Notes: a model not told the origin generated them from the sequence alone. A stretch of DNA of 64,000 bases from Clostridia bacterium (GCA_017516965.1 JAFXAP010000015.1:158577-222576); one strand, 5' to 3'; shown: positions 53,498 to 62,426, counted from the first letter of the stretch. Numbers and translations: made by a program.

Positions 53498-55168
53498 TTA
53501 CCAGAAAAGATTTGTTAATCGAACATCTGCGTTCATCATAACCTTTAGAAGATTTCGTTCAGACACTATGTATATTACGTAGTTTGGTTTGTTTTCGTTG
53601 ATTGCGCTCACCGCGTTGGAATAATCATTTTCGGCAAGCCAGGTAACCTTGCTAAATCGATCGTTCACCATATCAAAAGCAGTTCTGCCAAACGAGTCAC
53701 GAACTATAACGGCGCTTGGTAATCCTGAGCCGTTTTTATTGGTGAACTCATAGTGTGATGCATTGTCTTTTGTAAGATATATACTCTTTTTGCCGCGGGT
53801 TATAGTGGTCAAGGTATCGGTAGGCATTTTAAAATTATACATAGTAGTAAGCTCCATAATACCCGTCACACTCGTCTTACCGTTTGTAGATGCCGCTTCG
53901 CTATAATTTTCAAAGCCATTATAATCGCCAAACGAGAATAGTGCATCGCCACCATAAAGCTCGGTAGTATAAAATCCCATTTCTTTTACGGTGCGCGGTT
54001 TTGCACTTGGGTATTTTGATGAGATTCTATTCATAAGACTGCTAACGCCAAGATATGCGCCGTATGTGGTCCAATGCGAGTCGGTATTGCTGTATATTTT
54101 ATAGCCTTCACCATCGTTTTTATGTGCTTTTAGCTCGTCAAGTGGGTACATAACGGTAGCGCCACTTTGCTCGGCAATATTTTTAAACGCTTTGTAGAGT
54201 GTTTCGCCCGATGCCGCTTTATATTCACTTGGCACTGATTCAGGGTAAATCGCCGTCGAGGACGGCACTACAAAATATATTACCTCGGCACCAACGGATT
54301 TTGCTGCCTGCATAGTATCAGATATATTTTGTTTTGCATAATTTTTTTCACCATCTGATAAAAAGTCAGATTTACTATGGGTTAAAATGGCGCTATAAAA
54401 ATGTATGCGGCTATCAAGACCAAAAACGGGCTGATAATCGCCTGTAGTCATCTGATTTTTCATGCCGACTTTGGTAATTACGTATCTTATTTCTGTCTTT
54501 GAAAGATCTTTTCCCGTTTCTTTGGCGCTAATATTAATATAGGTGCTGAAATCAATTTGAACCTGCGCAGTAAAATAACTTTTGTCTTTGCCCTTTGCAG
54601 GAATTATCTTTTGGGCCTTAACTCCCGAACCGTCAATTTGTATATACTCGGTAGTTTTAGAGCAACTGCCGCCTATTATATAGATATTATTAGCCACCGG
54701 CGCAAGCATAGTAATTGTAGGTTGCGCGCTGGCATTGGGGTTTGATTCCTCGCTCTGAGTATCAGACCCACTTGATACGACGCTGGAATTATCGTTAGAT
54801 GACGGTTGGTTACTGCTTGGTGTACCAAGTGATGAAGCAGTATTTTGATTATCGTTTTTACCATCAGTTATAACGTTTTCGATGATAGAAGATGCATCAC
54901 TGGTGTTCTCGTCAGAAGCAGTACTTGATATGACACCGGAATTATCAGCCGATGATGATATATTGTCGCCTGGTATATCAAGTGATACACCGATATTTTG
55001 ATTATCGGGCTTTTGTGTTTGGGTGGTAGTGCTTTGATTATCGTTCTTACCATCCGTTATAATGGTTTGGCTTTCTATGATTGATGATGTGTCATCAGTG
55101 TTACCCCTACAAGCAGTAAAAGTAAAGATTATAGCAAACGCAAGTAATAATGCAATATATTTTTTCAT
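53498..55168 (-). CDS. AlgX-like SGNH lipoprotein with repetitive linker
   Basis: A 556-residue lipoprotein (signal MKKYIALLLAFAIIFTFTAC). Residues ~25-160 are a Ser/Asn/Asp/Thr-rich linker that contains an approximate internal duplication (IITDGKNDNQ ... and VITDGKNDNQ ...). The C-terminal AlgX/SGNH-like domain has SDSHWTTYGA-type motif as NTDSHWTTYGAYLGV and AVIVRDSFGRTAFDM with the catalytic-type Asp-Ser. It is probably a second acetyltransferase of the MBOAT operon. It lies 12 bases after the MBOAT gene. Confidence 0.85.
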   Translation of the reverse strand: MKKYIALLLAFAIIFTFTACRGNTDDTSSIIESQTIITDGKNDNQSTTTQTQKPDNQNIGVSLDIPGDNISSSADNSGVISSTASDENTSDASSIIENVITDGKNDNQNTASSLGTPSSNQPSSNDNSSVVSSGSDTQSEESNPNASAQPTITMLAPVANNIYIIGGSCSKTTEYIQIDGSGVKAQKIIPAKGKDKSYFTAQVQIDFSTYINISAKETGKDLSKTEIRYVITKVGMKNQMTTGDYQPVFGLDSRIHFYSAILTHSKSDFLSDGEKNYAKQNISDTMQAAKSVGAEVIYFVVPSSTAIYPESVPSEYKAASGETLYKAFKNIAEQSGATVMYPLDELKAHKNDGEGYKIYSNTDSHWTTYGAYLGVSSLMNRISSKYPSAKPRTVKEMGFYTTELYGGDALFSFGDYNGFENYSEAASTNGKTSVTGIMELTTMYNFKMPTDTLTTITRGKKSIYLTKDNASHYEFTNKNGSGLPSAVIVRDSFGRTAFDMVNDRFSKVTWLAENDYSNAVSAINENKPNYVIYIVSERNLLKVMMNADVRLTNLFW

Positions 55169-55180
55169 ATTTACCTCTCC

Positions 55181-56587
55181 TTAAAATCTAAAATACAAAA
55201 ACGGATTGTATGATGAATCAACAAGATATGCAACACAAAGTAGCAGTACAATCGGTAACACTATGCACCACATTGTTTTAAAAATCAAATTTTCTTTTAA
55301 CTTGCAATAAATTTTATGCGGTAATTTTGTTGAACCAATTATTAAAATACCTAAGAATAATAATCCGCGCACCAAATCGTATATTGCTAAAGACGAAACA
55401 AGCTGACTGCCAAACATAGCCGATAGGTACTCACTTGGATTTTGTAGGTCACACCATATAAATATAAACCAACCAAATATTATAAATACAATGGCATATA
55501 TATGCGAAATAAATAATGGAATTTTTTGAAGCACCTTACCTAAAAATGCTTTTTCTATAATAAGGAGCACTGCGAAATAAAGTCCCCAAATCACAAAATT
55601 CCAACTGGCTCCATGCCAAAGGCCTGTTAAAAACCATACTATTAAAAGATTTAAAAATGTTCTGCCTTTGCCCTTGCGATTTCCACCAAGCGGTATGTAA
55701 ACATACTCACGAAACCACGTAGATAGCGTTATATGCCATCTGCGCCAAAAATCCGTAATACTCTTTGATGTGTATGGGTAGTTAAAGTTTTCCGGAAAAT
55801 CAAATCCCATTATACGACCCAAACCTATCGCCATATCGGAATAACCCGAAAAATCAAAATAGATTTGAAAGCCAAAGAAGATGACACCCATCCAAGAAGT
55901 TAATACACTTGGATTTTCACTAACTCCACTAACAAAACTTTCATAAAATGCGCCTGCCGTGTTTGCAAGCAACACCTTTTTGGCAAGTCCGCACAGGAAT
56001 CGTTTTATGCCTTCTGCCGCATTTTGTAAAGTGTGCGAGCGCTCTCGCAAGGCATCATCCACATCGCGATAACGAACTATAGGCCCTGCAATAAGCTGTG
56101 GAAACATGGTAACATACGAGCCAAACGTAGCAATATTTTTTTGAACCCTTGCCTCGCCTAAATACACATCTAACGTGTAAGACATTGTCTGGAAGGTATA
56201 AAAAGAAATTCCCACAGGTAACGATATTCCAAGTGGTTTTAGATTTGAAAACGCAGGTATCAACGCTATATTTTCTACTATAAAATCGGCATATTTAAAA
56301 AATCCTAATATGCTCAAATTTATAACAACGCTTGTAATAAGCGCCCCTTTTGCCTTTTGGGGCGAGGAATGCTTATACTTTCCTACAAGCCTGCCGCAAG
56401 TATAATCAACCGCAATTGAAAGCAACATTATCCATATGTACGTAGGCTCACTCCAACCGTAAAACAACAGGCTTACTATAAATAATGCAAAATTGCGCGC
56501 TGCCAAAAATTTTGAAGGTATTAAAAAATAAATAAGAAAGACAGCGGGCAGGTAAAAAAATAAAAACTCAAGAGATGAAAATACCAT
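55181..56587 (-). CDS. MBOAT-family O-acyltransferase (AlgI/DltB-like)
   Basis: A 468-residue multi-spanning membrane protein with about ten helices. It begins MVFSSLEFLFFYLPAVFLIYF, and it has FPQLIAGPIVRYRDV, the FDFSGYSDMAIGLGRIMGFDFPENFNYPY block and the catalytic His in WFLTGLWHGASWNF (~330). It moves acetyl groups across the membrane for O-acetylation of a surface polymer by the two SGNH-type proteins encoded next. GGAGG precedes the ATG. It is first in a four-gene operon. Confidence 0.95.
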   Translation of the reverse strand: MVFSSLEFLFFYLPAVFLIYFLIPSKFLAARNFALFIVSLLFYGWSEPTYIWIMLLSIAVDYTCGRLVGKYKHSSPQKAKGALITSVVINLSILGFFKYADFIVENIALIPAFSNLKPLGISLPVGISFYTFQTMSYTLDVYLGEARVQKNIATFGSYVTMFPQLIAGPIVRYRDVDDALRERSHTLQNAAEGIKRFLCGLAKKVLLANTAGAFYESFVSGVSENPSVLTSWMGVIFFGFQIYFDFSGYSDMAIGLGRIMGFDFPENFNYPYTSKSITDFWRRWHITLSTWFREYVYIPLGGNRKGKGRTFLNLLIVWFLTGLWHGASWNFVIWGLYFAVLLIIEKAFLGKVLQKIPLFISHIYAIVFIIFGWFIFIWCDLQNPSEYLSAMFGSQLVSSLAIYDLVRGLLFLGILIIGSTKLPHKIYCKLKENLIFKTMWCIVLPIVLLLCVAYLVDSSYNPFLYFRF

Positions 56588-56624
56588 ATCGCTATCCTCC
56601 TTTTTTAATTGTATCTTATAAAAT

Positions 56625-56654
56625 ATAATACCCTTTTTGCCTTATTTTTGTCAA
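56625..56654 (-). promoter_or_regulatory. Promoter of the MBOAT operon
   Basis: TTGACA (56654-56649), 18 bases, TATTAT (56630-56625) on the minus strand. Confidence 0.75.
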
Positions 56655-56666
56655 TACGGAAAGAGT

Positions 56667-56688
56667 ATTATTACAATATTGTAATAAT
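56667..56688. promoter_or_regulatory. 22-bp perfect palindrome upstream of the MBOAT promoter
   Basis: ATTATTACAAT and its exact complement without spacer, ending 12 bases upstream of the -35. A plausible operator; its binding protein is unknown. Confidence 0.5.
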
Positions 56689-56717
56689 TTAATTTTTTAG
56701 TCTGTGTGCAAAAAAAG

Positions 56718-56748
56718 AAAACCCTTCGCAAGCTAATGCGAAAGGTTT
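56718..56748 (-). terminator. Terminator after murF
   Basis: AAAACC-C-TTCGCA paired with TGCGAA-A-GGTTTT around a 5-base loop, then CTTTTTTT on the minus strand. Confidence 0.8.
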
Positions 56749-56769
56749 TTTGTGACTAATATAAAGCCA

Positions 56770-58140
56770 TTATAATTTGAGTTGTTGCAACATTTCAACA
56801 ATCTCAGAAAATGCCATTCCGTTAGATGCCTTCACAAGAACCGTATCGCCCCTATGCAACAGGTTTTGAGCCTCGGCTATAAAATCAGCCTTTTTTTCAA
56901 AATGAAGCGCATTGGCATTTTCGCTTTTTGCTCCAAGCGCCGTTTGGGCTGAATTGGCACCGATACAAATAACAAGGTCGATATTTTTATGGGCGGCATA
57001 CGCGCCTACCTCAAAATGAAGTTCTTTTTCATTCTCACCAAGTTCAAACATATCGCCCAAAACTGCAACCTTGCGACCATCGGCTAAACTTAGAACATCG
57101 AGGGATGCTTTGATTGAAACGGGATTTGCATTATAACAGTCGTCAATAATCATAAGACTGTCTGTTTCGATTAAATTGTTGCGCCCCGATACCGGAACCA
57201 ATGCTTCAATACCCGCTTTAATCTCATCATTTGTCAATCCTAATTCACGTCCTACAAGGGCGCCTGCCAAAGCGTTATAAACCATATGATGTCCCGGAAT
57301 TGGAATTATAGCGTTGAACGCTTTTTCGCCAAGATGAATGTTGCAAGCGGTTCCTTTAAGTGATAAACTACGTATATCATCTGCAAAGGCGTCTAATTTT
57401 GCAGAAAGTCCAAAAAATTTGGGTGCAACACCTTTTGCCTCTTTTACTGTAGTCAGTTTATCGTCATCACCGTTTAATATAATCTTAGCATCGGATTTAA
57501 TATAATCAAACATTTCGGTCTTTGCTTTTAAAATGCCATCTCTAGACCCGAGATTTTCCAGATGGCAAAGTCCTATATTTGTAATAACGCATATATCAGG
57601 TCTTGCAATCTTAGCAAGGCGACGCATTTCGCCAAAATCGCTGATTCCCATTTCCAACACAGCAACTTGGTGCTCGTCACGTATATTAAAGATGGTAAGC
57701 GGAAGACCGATTTCATTATTAAAATTACCGGCTGTTTTAAGCACATTATATTTTTGTGAAAGAACAGATGCTATCATCTCTTTAGTGCTTGTTTTTCCTA
57801 CACTTCCGGTAATTCCTACCACTTTGATATCAATAGCCTTGCGATAATGCTCGGCAAGGTCTTTTAATGCCTGCTTGCATGACTCTACCAAAATATAAGA
57901 AAAGTCCGCATCTTCCAAAGGTTGTTCACTAAATGTGCAAAGCGCTCCTTTTTCCATTACCTCGAAAATAAAGGTGTGCCCATCAACCTTTGCTCCTTTT
58001 ATGGGAACAAAAAGATAACCCTGTTCAATTTTGCGACTATCGATGGTAACACCCGTAACACACTGTGTCAGTTTCGATTCATCTCCGTAATAGTGACCGC
58101 CAACTGCTGTGGCAATTTCCATCAAAGACATGGATTTCAT
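56770..58140 (-). CDS. murF: UDP-N-acetylmuramoyl-tripeptide--D-alanyl-D-alanine ligase
   Basis: A 456-residue Mur ligase. The N-domain includes GVTIDSRKIEQGYLFVPIKG, the ATP loop is VVGITGSVGKTSTKEMI (~107-123), NFNNEIGLPLT and MGISDFGEMRRLA follow, and the C-domain has DDCYNANPVSIKASLDVL and AVLGDMFELGENE. It joins D-Ala-D-Ala to the UDP-MurNAc-tripeptide in the cytoplasm. It lies 15 bases downstream of ddl, which makes its substrate. GAGGAG precedes the ATG. Confidence 0.97.
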   Translation of the reverse strand: MKSMSLMEIATAVGGHYYGDESKLTQCVTGVTIDSRKIEQGYLFVPIKGAKVDGHTFIFEVMEKGALCTFSEQPLEDADFSYILVESCKQALKDLAEHYRKAIDIKVVGITGSVGKTSTKEMIASVLSQKYNVLKTAGNFNNEIGLPLTIFNIRDEHQVAVLEMGISDFGEMRRLAKIARPDICVITNIGLCHLENLGSRDGILKAKTEMFDYIKSDAKIILNGDDDKLTTVKEAKGVAPKFFGLSAKLDAFADDIRSLSLKGTACNIHLGEKAFNAIIPIPGHHMVYNALAGALVGRELGLTNDEIKAGIEALVPVSGRNNLIETDSLMIIDDCYNANPVSIKASLDVLSLADGRKVAVLGDMFELGENEKELHFEVGAYAAHKNIDLVICIGANSAQTALGAKSENANALHFEKKADFIAEAQNLLHRGDTVLVKASNGMAFSEIVEMLQQLKL

Positions 58141-58155
58141 ATGAAGTACTCCTCT

Positions 58156-59211
58156 TTAAACGTCATAACGCTCCAATGATTTTTGAATAATCAATTCACA
58201 AAGCTCACCATATTCAATGCCTGCAGCCTTTGCTTCCTGCGGCAATAGACTTGTAGCAGTCATACCGGGAAGTGTATTTACTTCCAGACAGAAAATGTCT
58301 CCCTTTTCATCAAGCAAGAAGTCCGCGCGGGAATAAACATCTAATTTCAGCGCTTTGAATGCGAGTTCTGTAGCGCGCTGCATTTTTTCTGAAGTTTCGT
58401 CATCAATTTGGGCGGGACAAATCTCTTGTGTTGCGCCGCTTTGATATTTGTTTGCATAATCAAAGAAACCTGTTTTTGGAATAATTTCAATAACGGGTAG
58501 CGCTTTACCGTCGATAATGCCGACAGCAAATTCACGCCCTTTGATATATGGTTCAATCACAATTTCGTCTTCATAACAAAACGATTTTTCAATCGCCTCA
58601 TCATATTGTTCCTGAGTGTGAGCTATAAACACACCAATGCTCGAACCACCGGCAGTTGGTTTTAACACCACGGGAAGCGAAAGCCCAAGTTTGCTAAGCG
58701 GTGTGTCTTTCATATTCTTTTTAATAGTTGTTCCCATAGGAGTAGGAACCCCCGACATTTTAAAAATCTTTTTGGCAATTCCCTTATCCATTGCAAGAGC
58801 GCTTCCAAGATAGTTTGGTCCTGTGTAGCGAATACCCAAAATATCAAAGGTTGCCTGTAATTTACCGTTTTCGCCCACATCTCCATGAAGCCCCATAAAG
58901 ACTATATCGGCAAGACGGCAGATTTCTATAACATTAGGTCCTAAAAAACAATCCGACTGATCCTCTCTTAAAGCTTTGATTGCCAAAAGATCAGGCTCGG
59001 TAGTTTTTATGCCCTCGGCAATCTCGAGCCCGGCACCCGGAAGTGTAAACACTTCTTCTAATTTATCCGGGGCATAAGGAAATCCAAGATACACGTCTAA
59101 TAAAAACGCATCGTGACCCCGTTCTCTCAATGTTTTGCAGATTCCGGCGCCGGAAGCCAGCGAAACATCACGCTCTGTGCTTAATCCACCCGCCAATACT
59201 ACAATCTTCAT
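58156..59211 (-). CDS. ddl: D-alanine--D-alanine ligase
   Basis: A 351-residue ATP-grasp enzyme, normal Ddl length. It starts MKIVVLAGGLSTERDVSLASG, and has MGLHGDVGENGKLQATFDILGIRYTGPNYLGSALAMDK (~110-147), LPVVLKPTAGGSSIGV, EPYIKGREFAVGII and CLEVNTLPGMTATSLLPQ. It condenses two D-alanines for peptidoglycan and is co-transcribed with murF. In the first binding loop the common VS/SS-EHE is ST-ERD, which occurs in clostridial Ddl. Confidence 0.96.
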   Translation of the reverse strand: MKIVVLAGGLSTERDVSLASGAGICKTLRERGHDAFLLDVYLGFPYAPDKLEEVFTLPGAGLEIAEGIKTTEPDLLAIKALREDQSDCFLGPNVIEICRLADIVFMGLHGDVGENGKLQATFDILGIRYTGPNYLGSALAMDKGIAKKIFKMSGVPTPMGTTIKKNMKDTPLSKLGLSLPVVLKPTAGGSSIGVFIAHTQEQYDEAIEKSFCYEDEIVIEPYIKGREFAVGIIDGKALPVIEIIPKTGFFDYANKYQSGATQEICPAQIDDETSEKMQRATELAFKALKLDVYSRADFLLDEKGDIFCLEVNTLPGMTATSLLPQEAKAAGIEYGELCELIIQKSLERYDV

Positions 59212-59307
59212 AATCTACACACCTTTTATTACGTTAAATTTATATGATAATAATTATATGTTACTTAAATTATATAATATCATAAAAACAATCAAATATC
59301 AATAACA

Positions 59308-59340
59308 AAAAGCCCTTTGCAAATCAATGCAAAAGGCTTT
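59308..59340 (-). terminator. Terminator after the FnIII/CAP gene
   Basis: AAAGCC-C-TTTGCA paired with TGCAAA-A-GGCTTT around 6 bases, followed on the minus strand by TTTTGTT. Confidence 0.75.
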
Positions 59341-59456
59341 CTTGGTTTTTAAAAAGTTGAGACGAGGTAAAACCCAATATTCTCAAAAGGGCAATTCCCC
59401 GTATTCTCCTTTTTTCTCTCGTTTTCTCAGAGTCCGTGCAGAGTGCTCTTTCTTTT

Positions 59457-60935
59457 TTAACCGTATATCATTTCCCATAACTCTGCAGACCAACCAGAAT
59501 CCCAAATTAACAAACAATTGTATACTGTACCATTGCTATCAACATAACGACCATATCCAAATTTTGCGCCTTTTTTATGAATCATAATGTCATGGTGCCC
59601 AGTTGATGCCTTCCATCCTTCAAACGATTGGTTAACCGTGTTACGTCCATAACTGATACACTCATAGGCGCCCGTGCGAGTTCCAGTATCATGGCTGTAG
59701 CTTGTTGATATTTCCTTGGCTCGAATATTAGCTAACTCTGTTAACTTTTCATCATAAACCAGTGTTACTTTGTCGGTTGCATGATAAAATCCAGGATTTG
59801 CTGCCTTATATTCTTTACGAAGGTTGTTAACGTAGCCAAGCATAATTTCACATGCTTCTTTGTTACTATATTTTGACCAGATGTCGCCTTCATTACCTTG
59901 CTTTATCTGATGACAGTCACTACAGATGTTACACATCCAGTCGGTCTTATGTTGATAAGAAGCAAGGTTTTGAGTGGTTGCAGATTCGCCCGTATTGACA
60001 ACTTCTTTGTAAGCTTCTGCACAGGTTTTAGCTACATAATTATGCTTGCCCGTCGCGGGAATAGTGGTAGTTTTAACAGTAGCGTTGCAAACGCCACAAA
60101 CTTCCTTTTTGCTACCATTTGTTCCACAAGTAGCGGCAATTATGTCAATTTTAATATTTTTATGCCCCGTTGCTGAGGTCTTTTTACTTTTATAAGAATA
60201 ATTGCATTTTTGGCAAGTGTATTTAGTGTAACCCGATTTCGCACAAGTAGGTTTAATAACTTTTTTAACATATTTATGTGTATGCTTTGTTTTAATAGAG
60301 GCTATTGCCGAATACGAACCGTAAACACGCTTACCGTTTGCAACTTTATAAGCACGAATCGCATAATAATATTTTTTAGACTCCTTAAGTTTTTTTACGG
60401 TATAGGATGTACTTTTAGCCGAAATATCAGCAACCTTAATGTATTTACTACCGCTTTTTCTATATAAAACATATCCATTGATACGCGAAACCTTTGACCA
60501 TTTTAATTTTATTGAGGTAGAAGTCGGTGATGTGATTGAAGAAATATTTGGTTTTGCGGGTTTAGTGTAAATATTTAACGAATTAGATTTTGTGCTATAA
60601 ATGTATTTACCTTTTTTTGACTTTGTATAACTTTTAATATAGTAAGTATATTTGGTGGCGGAAGTAAGAGAACCTTCTGTATAAGAAGTGGCTTTTTTTG
60701 ATACCGTGGCGACACGCTTAAATTTATTGTTCCCTTTTCTTTGGTATATAGCATAACCACTGATATTAGATTGCTTTTTCCATTTAATTGTAACCGAGGT
60801 GGTTTTTGAAGTAATATTAGTAAGTTTAGGTGTTTTAACGCTTGCCGCAAAAACAACCGAACTGTTAATCGTAAAAGTAGATACCAAAATTAAAACCGCC
60901 AATAAAAAAGAAACTATTTTTCTTGTTTTTCTCAT
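59457..60935 (-). CDS. Secreted FnIII-repeat protein with C-terminal CAP domain
   Basis: A 492-residue exported protein. A signal peptide (~1-32, ending VVFAA) is followed by two fibronectin type III repeats (~35-215; each with the W..V..SGY and YYY.IRAY pattern) and Cys-pair ribbon modules (HTHKYVKKVIKPTCAKSGY, CQKCN, CGVCN; ~220-300). A CAP/SCP-PR1-like domain (~345-492) shows YVNNLRKEYKAANPG, LANIRAKEISTSYSHD, ECISYG and IWDSGW. It is probably a surface protein. The ATG at 60935 has AGGAG 9 bases upstream. The ribbons match those of the 706-residue protein at 6086-8206. Confidence 0.85.
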   Translation of the reverse strand: MRKTRKIVSFLLAVLILVSTFTINSSVVFAASVKTPKLTNITSKTTSVTIKWKKQSNISGYAIYQRKGNNKFKRVATVSKKATSYTEGSLTSATKYTYYIKSYTKSKKGKYIYSTKSNSLNIYTKPAKPNISSITSPTSTSIKLKWSKVSRINGYVLYRKSGSKYIKVADISAKSTSYTVKKLKESKKYYYAIRAYKVANGKRVYGSYSAIASIKTKHTHKYVKKVIKPTCAKSGYTKYTCQKCNYSYKSKKTSATGHKNIKIDIIAATCGTNGSKKEVCGVCNATVKTTTIPATGKHNYVAKTCAEAYKEVVNTGESATTQNLASYQHKTDWMCNICSDCHQIKQGNEGDIWSKYSNKEACEIMLGYVNNLRKEYKAANPGFYHATDKVTLVYDEKLTELANIRAKEISTSYSHDTGTRTGAYECISYGRNTVNQSFEGWKASTGHHDIMIHKKGAKFGYGRYVDSNGTVYNCLLIWDSGWSAELWEMIYG

Positions 60936-60971
60936 CAAAGCCGTCTCCTACAAATTTTTTGGTTTTATATA

Positions 60972-61000
60972 ATTATAACATCAACTTATTTTAGTGTCAA
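60972..61000 (-). promoter_or_regulatory. Consensus promoter of the FnIII/CAP gene
   Basis: TTGACA (61000-60995), 17 bases, TATAAT (60977-60972) on the minus strand. Confidence 0.85.
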
Positions 61001-61083
61001 CTTAGTGTTTTATAACCATCTTTGTGATTAACGCAAAACAAAAACAGAAAGACTGAGATATAGCAAAGTAAAAAGTCAAAAGA

Positions 61084-61129
61084 AAACGACCTCATGTAAC
61101 ACGGATTTGTGTGTTACACAAGGTCGTTT
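61084..61129 (-). terminator. Long stem-loop, terminator of the HNH gene
   Basis: AAACGACCT/AGGTCGTTT and TGTAACAC/GTGTTACA stack with a symmetric CA/CA internal loop, followed on the minus strand by TCTTTTGACTTTTTAC. Confidence 0.65.
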
Positions 61130-61221
61130 GATTCGCAATTTTCTTAAGTTCTCTCAGGATATCAATTTTTACCCTTTTGGAAAAAACCCGCGATGAGAGG
61201 GGTTACCCTGAAATAGGTTGC

Positions 61222-61233
61222 TTATTCCCACTC
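61222..61233 (+). repeat. 12-bp direct repeat, left copy
   Basis: TTATTCCCACTC, repeated exactly at 62159-62170 on the same strand, the two flanking the HNH gene. Confidence 0.4.
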
Positions 61234-61346
61234 AATGTCGTATACACCGAAACCTACCTAAAAGTTCTCGTTTTCGACGATAACAGGAACTCTTTGTATA
61301 CGAATTATCTCTATTATCCGTACTATAAAAGGTTTTTGCTGTCAAA

Positions 61347-62084
61347 TCAAGGGGTCGTTTTCATCTTTCTGTTTGCTAAAACTGTTTTTTCAACTAAGTT
61401 GCTTTTTGTTACATCTTTTCCGTCGTATTCATCGTGGCAATCAGCGCAGAGAAAGAAAAACACATCTGCCAAAGGTTTATGCGCATCAATGAATTTCTGC
61501 TCAAAATCATAGAGGTCAACTTCGTAATTATCAGGTGATATCAAGAAATTGTCATCAAGAATTTTTTTAATCAAATCATTTCTTTCAAAACCGTTTCTAT
61601 GTGCTGCCTCAAGAATTTTCTTCTTGCCACAACACTCGCAGAATGTTACTAGTTTTTTCGGTGTTTTCGTAATTGCTTGAATTTTATTTCGCCATTTGGG
61701 ACCAGTAAAGTTCTTAAAATCATCAAAGGAACCTTTGAAAGCGCAAGCTGTGCCAGTTGGTGCAGGCGTTGAAGGAGTATATGTATCAAGATACTCAACA
61801 TAAAGGATAAGTGCTCTTTTAAGAGAACGCAAACCTTTAAGATAACTACCAGATATATTTATGCGAACATTAGGAATAATTCCGTTTTTAGCATCTTCTG
61901 TGGTATAAGTGAAATCCGACAAAAGTTCTGCACAACCATCTTTAATGTATTCGTATTCGATGGTATATTCTTCTTTAATTCTATTGATTCTCGAATTGAT
62001 AGAACCAGCCGTGTTTTCTTTGAGTTTTTTATTATTTACCAACCATTCTTGAAATGTGTCCCATGTATAATTGTTTGTACTCAT
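61347..62084 (-). CDS. HNH endonuclease-like protein, orphan
   Basis: A 245-residue protein. The first ~100 residues (WDTFQEWLVNNKKLKENTAGSINSRINRI ...) are helical and resemble DNA-binding SAM-like domains. The C-terminal half is HNH/zinc-ribbon-like: C149 and C152 (CECC), AH at 161-162, a long helical insert, and C213, C216 and H217 in LCADCHDEYDG. Such nucleases occur in restriction, homing and phage-defence systems. No methyltransferase or partner is adjacent. AAGGAG lies 8 bases before the ATG, preceded by an 11-bp leader stem. A 12-bp direct repeat flanks the gene. Confidence 0.72.
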   Translation of the reverse strand: MSTNNYTWDTFQEWLVNNKKLKENTAGSINSRINRIKEEYTIEYEYIKDGCAELLSDFTYTTEDAKNGIIPNVRINISGSYLKGLRSLKRALILYVEYLDTYTPSTPAPTGTACAFKGSFDDFKNFTGPKWRNKIQAITKTPKKLVTFCECCGKKKILEAAHRNGFERNDLIKKILDDNFLISPDNYEVDLYDFEQKFIDAHKPLADVFFFLCADCHDEYDGKDVTKSNLVEKTVLANRKMKTTP

Positions 62085-62104
62085 TTCATTTTCTCCTTAA
62101 ACAT

Positions 62105-62142
62105 ACTGCCCCGAAACCAGTTGTATTGGAATTCGGGACAGT
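62105..62142 (-). promoter_or_regulatory. Leader stem-loop of the HNH gene
   Basis: ACTG-T-CCCGAA paired with TTCGGG-G-CAGT, 11 pairs with one G-T, about 10 bases before the AAGGAG. It could act on mRNA stability or translation. Confidence 0.45.
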
Positions 62143-62158
62143 TAAAAGCCATTTAGTA

Positions 62159-62170
62159 TTATTCCCACTC
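62159..62170 (+). repeat. 12-bp direct repeat, right copy
   Basis: TTATTCCCACTC; see the left copy at 61222-61233. Confidence 0.4.
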
Positions 62171-62388
62171 GACCAAGACTAAACAATTCTGTTTATGTAT
62201 TTTTGCTTCTCGTTAGTCCTGATTTTTTTGATACACGATGTATCTGTATTATCCTGTGTTAAACCGCCCTTGTTATCATTTTGTTATCGATGTTGATAAC
62301 AAGAATAATTTTACTGTGGATAATGTGGACTTGGGTTTGAATATATTATAAGCTATTTTGCTTAGAAATTCAAGAGTTTTCAGAAAAA

Positions 62389-62419
62389 TGGCGGCAAGGA
62401 TTTCTACTCCTTACCGCCA
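62389..62419 (-). terminator. Terminator after the histidine kinase
   Basis: TGGCGG-C-AAGGA paired with TCCTT-A-CCGCCA around 7 bases, then TTTTTC on the minus strand. Confidence 0.75.
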
Positions 62420-62426
62420 CAATACA

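Larger units (their letters stand above)
60939..61346. other. Non-coding stretch before the HNH gene
   Basis: It holds the CAP gene promoter and the HNH gene terminator. Positions 61140-61346 contain no gene; on the minus strand a short frame ends VYDIEWE-stop at 61222, reminiscent of the GuaA C-terminus, but nothing upstream supports a gene. Confidence 0.5.
62085..62426. other. Non-coding region upstream of the HNH gene
   Basis: It contains the leader stem (62105-62142), the right direct-repeat copy, a GATACA/TGTATC hairpin (62230-62244), a CTTGTTATCA/TGATAACAAG inverted repeat (62269-62303), a single perfect DnaA-box sequence on the minus strand (62315-62323) and the kinase terminator. I see no gene and no clear promoter. 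Confidence 0.5.

Noticed and set aside
61222-61262. guaA gene remnant on the minus strand
   Set aside because: Only the last few residues (VYDIEWE) resemble GuaA; no further similarity is visible upstream.
62269-62323. Replication origin
   Set aside because: Only one DnaA box, no dnaA/dnaN neighbourhood, no box cluster.
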